The position numbers were made by a program, and so were the translations under genes. DNA of 64,000 nucleotides from Linanthus parryae (lineage: Eukaryota; Streptophyta; Magnoliopsida; Ericales; Polemoniaceae), in the NCBI GenBank assembly GCA_023055425.1, contig JALGPY010000002.1, positions 156,499,345 to 156,563,344 of the forward strand, given 5' to 3'. Below, in pieces: positions 33,565 through 45,200 of this stretch (the stretch's first letter is position 1; the number at the start of each line of letters is the position of its first letter). The notes beneath the pieces were generated by a model. That model was given only the letters and a program-made list of their open reading frames with translations. It was not told the origin of the DNA and ran no database searches.

Positions 33565-34788
33565 TGTAAGATCAGCATGTTTCAAAGTTTTGAAGTTGCA
33601 TTCTTTCAAGGCCTTGAAACAGCTTTCAAAGGCTAGAACCTATACTGCAGTTTATGGCATGAACTTAGGGGGAGATTTTCCTTCTAATCTGAATCCTAAC
33701 CTCTTATGTTTGACTGTGCTTTATTTTATGATTAAATACAAACTAATCTGATATTCTAATTATATCCTAATCTCTCTGTTTGACTAAGTTTTTGCAGGAT
33801 TAATTAGCTACCTATTTTTCATGAACTATTTCCTAATAAGTGTGTTTGCAGGAAAGGAAATAGACATTTCAGATGGATTATGTGCTTGTGAAAACTTTCC
33901 TGGACATTCCTAACACTCTTAGATAAAAGAGCAAGTCAATATCTTTGAAAATACTGAGCAACTAGCCATTGGGGAAGAGCTGTTAGAGAGTCAAGATATG
34001 CTCCTTGATTGTAGGAAAATCATTTTAAAGAAGATCCTCAAGATCTGCATTTAAAACTTCAGGATAATAGAAAGGATTGCAGAGAGGATTCGAGACGAAG
34101 CATTCACAAATAATTCAAGCACTCTCATGGATTGATAAGCAACACATAAGAAGATTCAATTCACTCAGTCCAATCTTTCGAAGATCACTGCACACTCAAC
34201 TGCTTTACTTGTACTCAATGTTCTCCTTTATTTACTTAATTTGTATACCATTTTGATAATACTTATCTTATCTTATTTTTGTGAGTTGTTCAAGTTAACA
34301 ACAAATAATTCTTGTTAAATCAGTTAGCTAGAGCAGGTACTAGATAAGTTAGAGAGAACCACAAGCCTTAACAGAGTAAGGGACTTCTGAGTCCTTGAGA
34401 TCTAGGGCTTAGCTTTTGATTAATAATAATTGAGTTATAAATCTTGCAGAAAAAATGTCCCTGATGTAGAGACGTAGGTCCAAGTAGACTGAACTCTATA
34501 AATCCTTATTTCTCTAGCGTTTTACTTTCAGTTTTATACTTATCATGTTCAAAGCTTCAAAACAGGTTTTCAATTCAAGGACTTGAAATCCATTTCAAGG
34601 GCTTGAAAACTATTATCAAACTTTTTACTCACTGTCTTAATTCCAAGGACTTGAAATACATTCTGCTTTCTAAATTTTTTTTGAAACCACTCTTGTGACA
34701 AAAGTTGCCATACTCTATTAACCCCCCCCCCCCCCACGTCCCTTCTATAGTATTGATCATGTATTACTGCCTACATTACTGTCTCTCA
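33565..34788 (+). repeat. 5' LTR of Sirevirus-2 (1224 bp)
   Basis: Boundaries come from the TGTAAG start (compare the solo LTR at 21756, read on minus) and the TCTCTCA end two bases before the primer site. The block matching the conserved segment of the other Sirevirus LTRs lies at 34310-34500. The G-run block that is six Gs in the other copies has expanded here to 14 Cs on this strand (34722-34735). Confidence 0.88.
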
Positions 34789-34790
34789 AT

Positions 34791-34802
34791 TGGTATTAGA
34801 GC
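34791..34802 (+). other. Primer binding site of Sirevirus-2
   Basis: TGGTATTAGAGC, two bases after the LTR, differs from the initiator-Met complement TGGTATCAGAGC by one transition. Confidence 0.92.
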
Positions 34803-34837
34803 TTGTATCAATTCATAGATCTAACAATCTTGTGATC

Positions 34838-37093
34838 ATGAGTACTGTAGGTGATGGTGGTTTCTCTCAGGGAAGAGCAGCTAATAGACCTCCTTTATTC
34901 TGTGGTGACAACTTTGTGCAATGAAAAGCGTAGATGAAAATGTTCATCATTGACAAGATATAGAGTTGGGGACTATCATACAGAATGGTCCTCATACATT
35001 CTACACAGAGAAAGATGGGATTAGAACTCCCAAAATAGAGGATTCAGAGTTAGAATAGTTTTCTAAAAATTACAGAGATATGAATCTCTTATATTATGCT
35101 TTGAGTGAAAATGAATTCAACAGGTTTCAGGATGCAAAACTGCTATATGGGAAAAAATGGTTGTGACTTTTGAAGGAACCAGCCAATTCAAGCATACAAA
35201 GATCAATATATTCCTTAGACAGTATGAACTGTTTAAGATGAATGGAGATAAATCAGTCAAAGACATGTTCAATAAATTTACAGATATTGTCAACAATCTG
35301 GATTCCTTAAGGAAATCCTTCTCCAATGAAGAAAAAGTCAGAAGATGTTCAGAAGTCTTCCTAATCCAAATGGGAATCAAAGACTACTGCCATTGAAGAA
35401 ACTCAAGATCCACCATCTCTTCAACTTGATGACTTAGAGGGAAACCTACTTACACATGATATCTCCATGAATGAAGTTGATGGAGAACTTCCTGAAAGTG
35501 TCAAGAACTTGGCCCTCAATGCTAAGGAGAATGAACCATCTCAAAGCCTTGAAAAGGAAGAGGATGATGATGAAGATCCCTTTTCTCTCATTTCCAAAAC
35601 ATTGACCAGAACTCTGAAGATGAAAAAGAACTGTGGAAACAAAGACTTCGGTAGGGATAAATACAATTCCTCCAGTAGCAGAGACTACAAAGGTAAATCA
35701 TCTTCTCATGGTAATAGCCTAAAGTAATGAATTGCTTTGAGTGTGGTGATGCAGGACATTTGATTAGATATTGCCGACACATGAAAACCAAACACTTTCA
35801 GAATAAAGACCGTGACAGAAGAAAGAAGGCTATGATAGCTTCTTGCAGTGATTCTGATTCTTCAAGTGATTCTGAATCTGAGGAAGAAGAAACCAACCTC
35901 TGCCTGATGACCAAGCATGTTGAAAATTCTGAAAAGAACATTGAGGCAGTGGTGAGGTGTTTAATTTCAAAACCAACATAAGTCATCTCTGATAATCTTA
36001 GAACAATGTTTTTAAATGAAGAGGACTATCTGAAAGAAATCATGACTTTGAGTCAAAAGGTTCATGAGAAAGCAAAAGAAAATTTGCATCTTGTTTGTCA
36101 AAATCAGAATCTTAGAATTTCTCAGACAAAATCTGACAGAGATTTCAAAGCCTTGGAAACCAGTTTCAAGGCCTTGAAAACTCAAGTCAAGGAAGTGGTC
36201 ACTAAGAACTGTCATTTGAGTGACGGTATTGTTGCCCTAAGATATCAGTGTGATGAATTGGAGGAACAAAGGACTACTCTATCTGGAGAACCTTCATGAC
36301 TCTAAGAAGGTAATGACCAAGCTTGCTGGCTCAGAACATAATGTAAACTCGATTCTTGGAGTAAGCTTACAGTCTGTTCAAAAAACTGGTATTGGCTACA
36401 ATCCCAATTTTCCTAGAAAAAGCAACACCAGATTTGTGAAGGCTAAAGCAGAACTTCTCATAAGTGTCATTACTGCAACAAAATTGGTGATTTTAAGACG
36501 ACATGTCCCCTTAGAAGAAGAGACCCTCACATTATGAGGAACACTTTTCCAGTTCAACTCAGGGGACAAGTTAAACAGATTTGGGTTCCTAAACGGGTTC
36601 AACCACCTAACATGGTTGACCTTAATATGAATCTAAATTCCACAATTGGTCTAACAGCTGGGTAAGGCAGTGAATGGTGTTTGCAGGCTGTCACCAAGAG
36701 CAAAGAACATAAATGGATCATGGATAGTGGTTGCTCTAGACACATAAGCAGGAAGAGTTCCTTATTTTGTAATTTAAAGGAACATGCAGAAGGAACAATC
36801 ACACTTGGTGACAAAGAAAAATGCAACATCATTGATGTTGGAAATTTTGGTAATAGTTCTGAAAACTTCTTCTCAGATGTATATCTAGTATATGGTCTTA
36901 AGTTTAATATGCTTAGTGTATCACAATTATGTGACAAAGGTAATATGGTCATCTTTTACAAGGGGAAATGTGTAGTACAAGATGACAAATCAGACAATTG
37001 CATTCTCACCGCTCATAGATCAAATAATGTTTATTTTCTCAGTACTAACAAAGTTGCAGGTGAAAGTCTGAAGTGTCTCAAGGCCTTGCAAGA
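34838..37093 (+). pseudogene. Sirevirus-2 gag and protease
   Basis: It starts MSTVGDGGFSQGRAAN at 34838. Gag is broken by stops and frameshifts near 34920, 34965, 35060, 35350 and 35725. Open parts hold VVTFEGTSQFKHTKIN, INEFLRQYELFKM-like sequence and MNEVDGELP. The zinc knuckle CFECGDAGHLIRYC (35733-35774) keeps CX2CX4HX4C. Next come an acidic Ser-rich stretch, the coiled coil NEEDYLKEIMTLSQKV and FKALETSFKALKTQV. The protease retains Asp-Ser-Gly (WIMDSGCSRH at about 36715-36745), followed by ITLGDKEKCNI and YGLKFNMLSVSQLCDKG. This uninterrupted copy defines the Helitron insertion point in Sirevirus-1. Confidence 0.87.
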
Positions 37094-37099
37094 GGATTA

Positions 37100-39878
37100 A
37101 AAGCTTTGACACAAAAGCTTGGACACATTAATTTGCACACTTTGAACAAATTAGTTTATAGAGATATGGTAAGAGGTCTGCCTTCTATCAAGTTCAAGGA
37201 TGAAGAGGTATGCAAATCCTGTGCTGAAGGTAAATATACAAGAAGTTCATTCAAGCCCAAGAACTTATTAAGTACTACTAGACTCATTGAATTACTTCAT
37301 ATGGATCACTGTGGTCCTATGAGAACTACAAATCCCAAGGGTAAGAAGTACATGTAAGTTATTGTAGATGATTTCCTTAAATTTACTTGGGTAATGTTTC
37401 TTAGAGATAAATCTGAAGCTCTATCTGAATTTTTAAAGCTTTGTAAAGAGCTTCAAACTTTAAAAAATATGCCTATTGCTTCAATCAAAAGTGATTATGA
37501 CAGAGAATTTGATCATCTTGAGTTTTGATTTATTTTGTGCTAAGTATGGCACCTCTCACAACTTTTCTGCTCCAAGAACTGCTCAACAGAATGGTGTTGT
37601 TGAAAGAAAGAACATGAATCTTGAAGACGTGTCTAGGACAATGCTTTTGGAGAACAAGTTGCCAAAATCCTTTTTGGCAGAAGCTGTAAACACTGCCAAT
37701 TATATTCTTAACAGGTGTCTGATTAGGCATATCTTGATGATGACCCCTTATGATATTTTGAAAGGAAGAAAGCCAAATATCTCTTTTTGAAACCTTTTGG
37801 CTGCACTTGTTTTGTTCACAACAATGGTAAGGACAATCTTGGTAAGTTTGAAGCCAGAAGTGATGAAGGTACTTTTCTTGGTTATTCCCTGACTAGCAAA
37901 GCATATAGAATTTATGATAAGAGAACCAATCTTGTTGAGGAAAGTATACATGTCATTTTTTATGAAAGCTATGATGGTTCTTTAAGTGAAAGTTTTGCAG
38001 ACTTGAATCTGAACAAACATGAGTCAGAGGATGAAGCAGAGCCATCAAATGGTTCCAAGAAAAACTTCTAGGAAAACAGAAGGAATTTTCAAGGCCTTGA
38101 AAGTGGGTCTCAAAGCGTTGAAGACAAACATCAAGAAAATAAAAGTGGACAAGCCACTTCCTCAAGTTCTCAACGACTTGAAAGCTTCCTGGAGAACCTG
38201 AACCATGGAAATCAAGGAAGAGATTCAGATATCTTTCATCACATCCAGTTGATAACATTATATCTGATCCATCCACTGGTACACAGACATAATCTCAATT
38301 GAAGAACTTATGTACTTTTAATGCTTTTGTTTCTCTTGTAGAACCTAAGAATGTAAAGGAAGCATTACAAGAAGAAGACTGGATCATTGCAATGTAAATT
38401 TAACTCAATGAATTTGAGAGGAACAAGGTTTGGAATCTGGTTCCTCCTCCTGAAGATCAGTATGTTATTGGCACAATATGGGTGTTCAGAAATAAATTGG
38501 ATGAGAATGATAAGGTCATCAGAAACAAAGCAAGATTAGTTGCTCAAGGCTACAACCAGGAAGAAGGTATTGATTATGAGGAGACTTTTGCTCCTGTCAT
38601 AATTTTAGAAGCAATTAGAATGTTACTTGCATTTGCATCATACAAGAACATTAAACCTTTTCATATGGATGTCAAATGTGCTTTTCTAAATGGATATATG
38701 CAAGAAGAAGTTTATGTTGCTCAACCTCCTCATTTTGAAAATGGTAAGTTACCAGATCATTTCTATAAACTTGCCAAAGCTCTTTATGGATTGAAACAAG
38801 CTCCTAGGGGTTGGTATGAAAGATTGTCAAAATTTCTACTTGAAAATGATTTCAAAAGATGACTAGTTGATAAAATTCTTTTTATAAAGATTCATGAGAA
38901 AGACATTTTAGTAGTTCATCTTTATATGTTGATGATATTCTGTTTGGAGCTACTAATGATTCTCTTTACAAGGATTTCTCACATTTTATGAGCACGGAAT
39001 TTGAGATGAGCTTGATTGGAGAATTGAATTTATTTCTTGGACTTCATGTACACCAAATGAAGAATGGAGTTTTTCTGCATCAAAACAAGTACATCAAGGA
39101 CTTGATAAACAAGTAAAATATATCTCAGTACAAGGTAGCTAAAAAACCCCATGAGCTCTATACTGTTCTTAGACAAGGTTCAAACTGGTAAGAGTATAAA
39201 TCAGAAAGAGGATAAAGGTATGATTGGATCTTTGCTATATCTCACTACAAGTAGACCATACATCATGTTTGGTGTTTGTATGTGTGCTAGATTTCAAGCT
39301 GATCCTAAAGAATCACATTTGATTTTTGTCAAAAGAATTTTTACATATCTCAATGGTACCAAAGAGTTATGGCTTTGGTATCCTAAACAATCTAATTTCT
39401 CTTTGTGTGGCTATTCAGATGCTGACTTTGCAACATACAAAGTTCATCGAAAAAGCACTTCAGGGTGTTGCCAATTCCGTGGATCATCCCTGATCAGCTG
39501 GCATTCAATGAAGCAAAACTTAGTAGCCTTATCAATAGCAGAAGCTGAACACATAGCAGCCGGAGCTTGCTGCTCACAAGTGAGTGGATAGCTCAGCAAA
39601 TGAGAGACCTTGGATTTTATTTCAAATATATACCTATCAAATGTGACAACACCAATGTCGTATCAATTACAAAGAATTCAGTTCAACACTCAAGGACCAA
39701 ACACATAGATGTTAGACATCATTTCATCAGAGATCATGCTGAGAAAGGTGATGTAACTCTTGAATTTGTGCCTACTAACATGCAGATGGCAGATATCTTC
39801 ACTAAACCAATGCCAGAAGAAAGATTCTCTGCCCTGAGATTAGAACTAGGCATGCTAAATAAGGAAGCATTGGTTTAG
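37100..39878 (+). pseudogene. Sirevirus-2 pol: integrase, RT and RNase H with frame breaks
   Basis: Integrase zinc-binding start (KLGHINLHTLNKLV, CKSC), then LLHMDHCGPM with the first catalytic Asp, a stop at about 37356, a KSDYDREF region with a frame break, and QQNGVVERKN with the catalytic Glu kept (about 37585-37615). The linker contains FKALKVGLKALKT repeats. RT: RLVAQGYNQEEGIDYEETF, FHMDVKCAFLNGYM (catalytic Asp), ALYGLKQAPRGWYERL, and YVDD at 38925-38936 in a shifted frame. It then continues EFEMSLIGELNLFLGL and MSSILFLDKV. RNase H (39400-39878) has SDADFA, LSIAEAEHIAAGACCSQ, then a frameshift and ADIFTKPMPEERF. More catalytic residues survive than in Sirevirus-1, but several frame breaks make it inactive. 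Confidence 0.88.
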
Positions 39879-39959
39879 GAGGAATATCAGGTAAGTATCA
39901 TGTGTTTCAAAGTAGGTCAATGACTAGAAGTTTATGCAGAAGTTACCTTCATAGCCTAT

Positions 39960-40090
39960 ACTCCACTGTTACGGAACACTTATTTGGCCCACTCACCCGC
40001 TATTTTTATAATTATATTTCATATAGTCGGATTCGAACCTAGGTTCTCATAGAGGGGCTTCAAGCGCTTTACCACTGAGCTAGCACCCAT
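39960..40090 (-). mobile_element. tRNA-derived SINE-like element
   Basis: On the minus strand GGTGCTAGCTCAGTGGTAAAG begins at about 40090. It gives box A TAGCTCAGTGG (40073-40083) and box B GGTTCGAATCC (40030-40040), both perfect matches to the RNA polymerase III internal promoter consensus at about normal spacing. The region between them does not form a good anticodon arm, and an unrelated AT-rich body follows, as in plant SINEs. The 3' end and target duplication are not clear. It lies beside the truncated end of Sirevirus-2. Confidence 0.5.
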
Positions 40091-40099
40091 TTGCGCCCG

Positions 40100-41510
40100 T
40101 TCGCCCATGAGCACATCTATGTTTGGATCCATTAGTAAATTTCGGTTAGTGATCTATCTTTATTCCCTCACTTGCATATTGGACTACGAGCTTGTTTAAT
40201 CTTAAAATCTTAATAATATGATGAAGATAATCTTGGTTGAATAAGTTGGTTGAAATTATGATATGAAAACTTTCACATGTTGAAAATATGGAATTAAAAT
40301 TTAATCGCATTCGCAACACAAGTAGCTTTTACTAAATATGTTTATTTGAACTTATGATACATCTAAAATGCTATACTTTTGCACAAATTAACAATTTGCA
40401 TTTAGGAGATGATAAAGTATGGTATTCCAGGCGCTATACCTAAAAAATCTCGAAAATCGGAGGTTATAGAAACTACAGATTATTAGCCAACTTAAATTGA
40501 AATCTAACTTAAAAAATTAACGAAACAAACAAGATAAATTTTTTTGGCAAATTTTAATCTCAAATGAGATTAAAATCTTCACCCGAACACACACTATATA
40601 TTGAAGCGTGACTTTCGTGGTTAAGAGTAGTGCAAGTGCGCACAAACAGTTTCGGACATATGAAAATGAGTATGAACATCGATGTGGTGATCCCCAAGTA
40701 CCTACAAGTTCTCTTCATCTATCTCTGTCCAATCTTATGTCTCTCTAACTCTGGCTGGGCTGGCACATCAGATCAGATAGTCACTTCTTCATGGTCTTCT
40801 CCTCTAAATTAATGAGATGTCTGGTTAGGCTTTTGGTTGTGTACAGATAAGGGTGAATGCAAGGAAACCTTTTCTATTGATGGGAAGAAATGAGAGCTTA
40901 ACAAGGCAAACACCAGTCAACCCTAGTAATGTGACATGGCCCTCCATTTCTATCAACAAAACTTGTAAAACTAGCTAGGGTTTCTATTTTACCCAACCTG
41001 ATGATGATGTTTTAACACAAGCAATAGCAGCCAACCACAGAAACTATTCATTGAAATCCGAGTATAGGAGTTCTTAGTTTTCCAAAATCACACAACAATA
41101 CAAAAGAATTATTTTGAAGAATTGCACTCATCCTTGAAGTTTAGGCAGTTTCTTTCCAGTCAATTGGGAAGGTTTGAGATGGATCCAACTGTTGTGTCTT
41201 GCACCCCTCTTTTCACATTCTAAGACATACATACTCGTTTTACATAGAAGCCATTGATGAACTAAAACATGTACATTACTTTTCGAGCTATCTTTTACTG
41301 GGAATCTCCACCACAAGTGTCTAACTTGTACTACTATAAAATAATTTTTTTTTTGTCCCTATTTCACTTGCCAATAATGAACATGTAGTTATTTCATGCT
41401 TTTAAGGAAAATAGTAATTACGATGGGGAGCTTTGATAAATATCTTACATTGTAATATTTCATTTTAACTTTGGAAAAATATGTACCATCATATTTTGGC
41501 TCAGATAGTA
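40100..41510. other. Intergenic, no feature recognised
   Basis: AT-rich sequence. The short open frames at 40630-40812 and 41128-41316 have no recognisable domain, and I see no splice-linked exons. Confidence 0.5.
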
Positions 41511-41517
41511 AAATATA

Positions 41518-41645
41518 CTCCATCCGTCCAATATTTATAGTTTTATTTGACTTTTCAGGCAACAATAATGATTGTGTGATTGGTTAGTAACACGATATAA
41601 GAGCCAAAAAATCAAACCGGTTTGATAGAGAATAAACGGAGGTAG
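41518..41645. mobile_element. Stowaway MITE (128 bp)
   Basis: Ends CTCCATCCGTCC and ACGGAGGTAG, imperfect inverted repeats of the Stowaway CTCCCTCCGT type, flanked by TA duplications at 41516-41517 and 41646-41647. Non-coding, mobilised in trans by mariner-like transposases. Confidence 0.75.
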
Positions 41646-41733
41646 TAGTAGTAATAGTTCCAACAAAACTATGAATTCCCAAATAATGTAAAGAGTATAG
41701 AAGCGGTAGTAGTAAACTTTTGACAGTAGCATC

Positions 41734-42289
41734 GGGTATAAGACACTTTCACCCACTCTAGTTTTATTGAAGGAAACTATCACCCTTTTAGTTTAGAAAA
41801 TGACACATTTACCTCTTTATTTTGTCGAACTTCAAATAACTTGCGGTCCTTTTTTAGACAAATTTAGGAAATAATTGTCATAATCACCCCTTCTAGTTGG
41901 AGTGATGGACACTTTTTCCCCATCTAAAAGGACAGTTTCACCTCTTAAGTGTACCAAATTTCAGGAAACTTATACCCTTTATTATAAGTCTGTTAGTCTA
42001 GAGTTCGATTTTGTAACAAAAAATAAATTTTGGGACAAGTCTAGTGTTCGACTTTGTAAAATATAGGAGTTGCCGAAGGGTATAATAGACTTTTTACATG
42101 ATATAGTGGTAAATTTAAAATTTCTTTACAAACTATTTTCACTAACGGACCAAACCTCTAAACTAACAGTGTCACAATCAGAGATGTAAGTATTTAAAGT
42201 TTGGCACACGTAAGGGGTGTCCTTTTCCAAACTATAAGGGGTGAAAGTGTCCTTTTCGAACCTAGAAGGGGTAAAAGTGTCTTTTACTC
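41734..42289. mobile_element. MITE of a family also present at 58169, with internal short repeats
   Basis: Left end GGGTATAAGACACTTTCACC; right end read inward GAGTAAAAGACACTTTTACC, so long imperfect inverted ends. Close to the right end are three units of about 33 bp containing AAGGGGTGAAAGTGTCC (42210-42285). The same terminal and internal organisation is seen at 58169-58448. No clear target duplication. Superfamily not assigned. Confidence 0.6.
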
Positions 42290-45200
42290 TAATAAAATAG
42301 CCAATTGGTAGACGTTTCATTAACTATCTCTGTCAGTTTTCTGAGTAAAAATAGGCCGAAGAATGTACTACTACTTCTGAAAACCATTTCTTGTGGACTG
42401 AACCGACTTCGGTCAAATACTTTGAACAATCTCTAGCTTTAAATGGTTAACAACTCCACACCTTTCCACTATTTTCCTTTGGGCAGAGCTAAATTGTCCA
42501 ATTGTCGCGATGGCGAACTCAAGTTTGCAAGTTAGAATCATAATTGTTGGAAAAACTGAGAATTATTTAGGCGCGAGCTCATTTCAGGTTGATCAGTTAA
42601 AAGTTCAGACACTCTGATTGACTAACGCACATCTAATGATGATCAAGTTAATCAGTTAAAAGCTTAGACACTTGATTGAATAACGCACATCGGGTTAATC
42701 AGTATGAACACGATATTACGAAAAATGTAATAGCTTCATGCAAAAGAAACCCTATAAAACATCCAGTTATGAAACACCTTGTGTCAAGAAAACTGAAAGA
42801 CAAGATTAGATGAAAGTTGTTAGTCTGGATACCCAGGTTTGGCATGACCAGACAGATCTCACTAGTTGGTACTCTTAGTGGTTCCCAATTTGCAGACCAT
42901 ACCAACCTGTTTTCTGCTCAAAAAAATGCAGGATTTAGTGGGTAAAATTGTCATATGACGCCTGCTAAATTAAGCAAGACGGCAAAAAAGGTCTCCAAAC
43001 AAACATAAGTGAATCAAACTACAATGTAAATGTGCCGGTGCAATATTCTGTCATTGCAACCCTAGACACGTAAAAAGTGTTGCACCAACTAACATCCTAA
43101 GTTGTTCCTCAGTTTCTGCATGCAGGGACGGAGCCAGATTGTTAACAACTGAGTTCATGAAATTCTCACTGACATCTCAATTTTGAGAAAGTTAATTAAA
43201 AGCGTTTTTTAAAACTATTTTCTAGACAAATATTCGCGTTGACCTTAAATCTTACACCTGTCTGTCAATCCTGGCTCCGCGACTGCCTACATAGTGATCA
43301 AAGAGGACCACATTGATTTTGATAAATTGTCAAATACTATTATGATACTAGGAACTGTGTTCATTTTCGTCATCACATTCAAATAATCCCATATTTTTGC
43401 ATTTCTATAGTGTATTGTCTTTCACATTAACAGAAACTTGAAATGACATTTTCGTAAGAAACATACTAAGAGCTGACAAATGTTAACAACTTGTTTGTGT
43501 GCCCCCCCCCCCCCCCCCCCCCCCAATTAGAAAACCCTAGTACATTAGACAACATAATACCCCTTAACCTTATCATATAATTTTTTTCTATTTAGATTTT
43601 CAGACAAGATAACATGGGACAGGACAGGGTTAGTTATCAGCATGAAACAAGGGGGATTAGGTTTATCAGAACGACATGCTTGTTATGTTTGTACCGGACA
43701 AGTGAGTTTGTTAGTCCATCTAATGCTTTGTTTTTGTCATGATCGCGATTTGAGTAATGATACAGTTGGAGACATGTGTATATTCTTCGTACCGAATGAG
43801 TAACTGAATCAAGATTTACGAAAAGACGGTCATGCTTTTGAAATGACCCTATAGGTTACCAAGTCCTCCTGTAAATTGCTACCTAGATATGATACATCAT
43901 CCATGTCACATGCAATTTGATTTTATCGGGTAGATAGGTATAATGTGGTTGTTAGAGCTAACTCGCGTAACCTAAGGGTATGCCTGTTTGTAGGATTAGA
44001 CGGATTGGACTAAAATCAAACGTCAAGATGCAGAAAGTGAGTGTCATTTTATTTGTTGGATTGTATGTAGAATTTTCATGAAAAAAGAAATGTAAATTTC
44101 GCGCTTAGCTAAAAAATTGGGATAGGGTTATGATTTGGTATCACGGTGGACAAATAATCATGACATTTTGTTAGGCATGTAGGGATATCATGTACCTTCC
44201 AAATCATATCAGATTTGAATGCAATCTTATATGAGACATCTCAAAAAGACAAAATACTCCTCGACTTTTAGAGAAAGAAAGGGAAGCGCGATCCTTGCAC
44301 TACCCGGATCATGTTGAGTTAAGATTAACAAACAGGACGAATACTGTTGTCGCAAAACATGGTCTTCTAGGTCCATTCAATCGATCTTTCCTCGAGGAAT
44401 AAACATGATCATTACAATATGGTAGTAAGTTTTAGGGAGAGAGTACAAAGTAAGACCATCTCCGACCGAAAAGTTTCGCTTTCTCTTCAACTTTTCCTTC
44501 CTTTCTCTTGAAGTATTGAAGGCTCTATTTGGTTTTGGATCTCGGCAGGTTACTGTTCATTTGGTACATGTTTAACGAAATGAACAATAAATCCTCATCG
44601 AGCAGGAGCCGTTCGATCGTTCTCTCAGAAAAGCAGTTACTGTCCGATTGAATTGAAGGTTGGAAATTAGAACATTTCAAATATTAAATAGAACGGGGTC
44701 GTTCCACTATTAGCAGTTAGTTAATCATTGTTAGCTGTTATTTGTCCTAGTCAGCTCATTTAGATGGTGTGGCACCATCTAATTGGTTCCGACCAATCCG
44801 TGGATTACTTCTGTTATTTGCATTTCACCCCTTTCCTTTCGTTTAGTTCTCTGTCTCCAGATAGGATTAAAACTTTGCAAGCTGTACAAATTTCTTATTC
44901 TCTTCTTCAATAAAAAAAAATCTCTTTTCTCTCTACAGTTTGATTTCTCAATACTTTCTCCCCGCCCTTCCCTTTCCCCTTGATTGGTTGGATATATTCT
45001 AAACTCCAATTGTTTCTGACCTAGTTACAGAAGACTCAATCAAAGCAAATCTTGAAACCAACAGTGTAGTGAGTGTCTACACTTGTAGTGTTGAGTGTGT
45101 TTGGAAGAGAGCTAGAAAAGCATGAGGGTTTGTAATAGGTCATCAGGAAGGGGTTGTACAGATGTATAGTCCCACAATATGAATTGGTAGGGCTCAACCA

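Larger units (their letters stand above)
33565..39935 (+). mobile_element. Sirevirus-2, 3'-truncated Ty1/copia element
   Basis: The 5' LTR (33565-34788) starts TGTAAGATC and ends TCTCTCA, followed by a primer site, gag, protease, integrase, RT and RNase H on the plus strand, ending at 39878. Similarity to Sirevirus-1 continues about 50 bp past the RNase H stop and then stops. No 3' LTR or extra ORF is seen before 41000. The same palindrome family is present (exact at 33604-33619, 36164-36179 and 38087-38102). The 5' flank is CAAGT; no matching 3' duplication was found. The right boundary is approximate. Confidence 0.88.

Noticed and set aside
40030..40090. Functional tRNA gene on the minus strand
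   Set aside because: A and B boxes are perfect, but no acceptor pairing and no proper anticodon arm form. A SINE head is the better reading.
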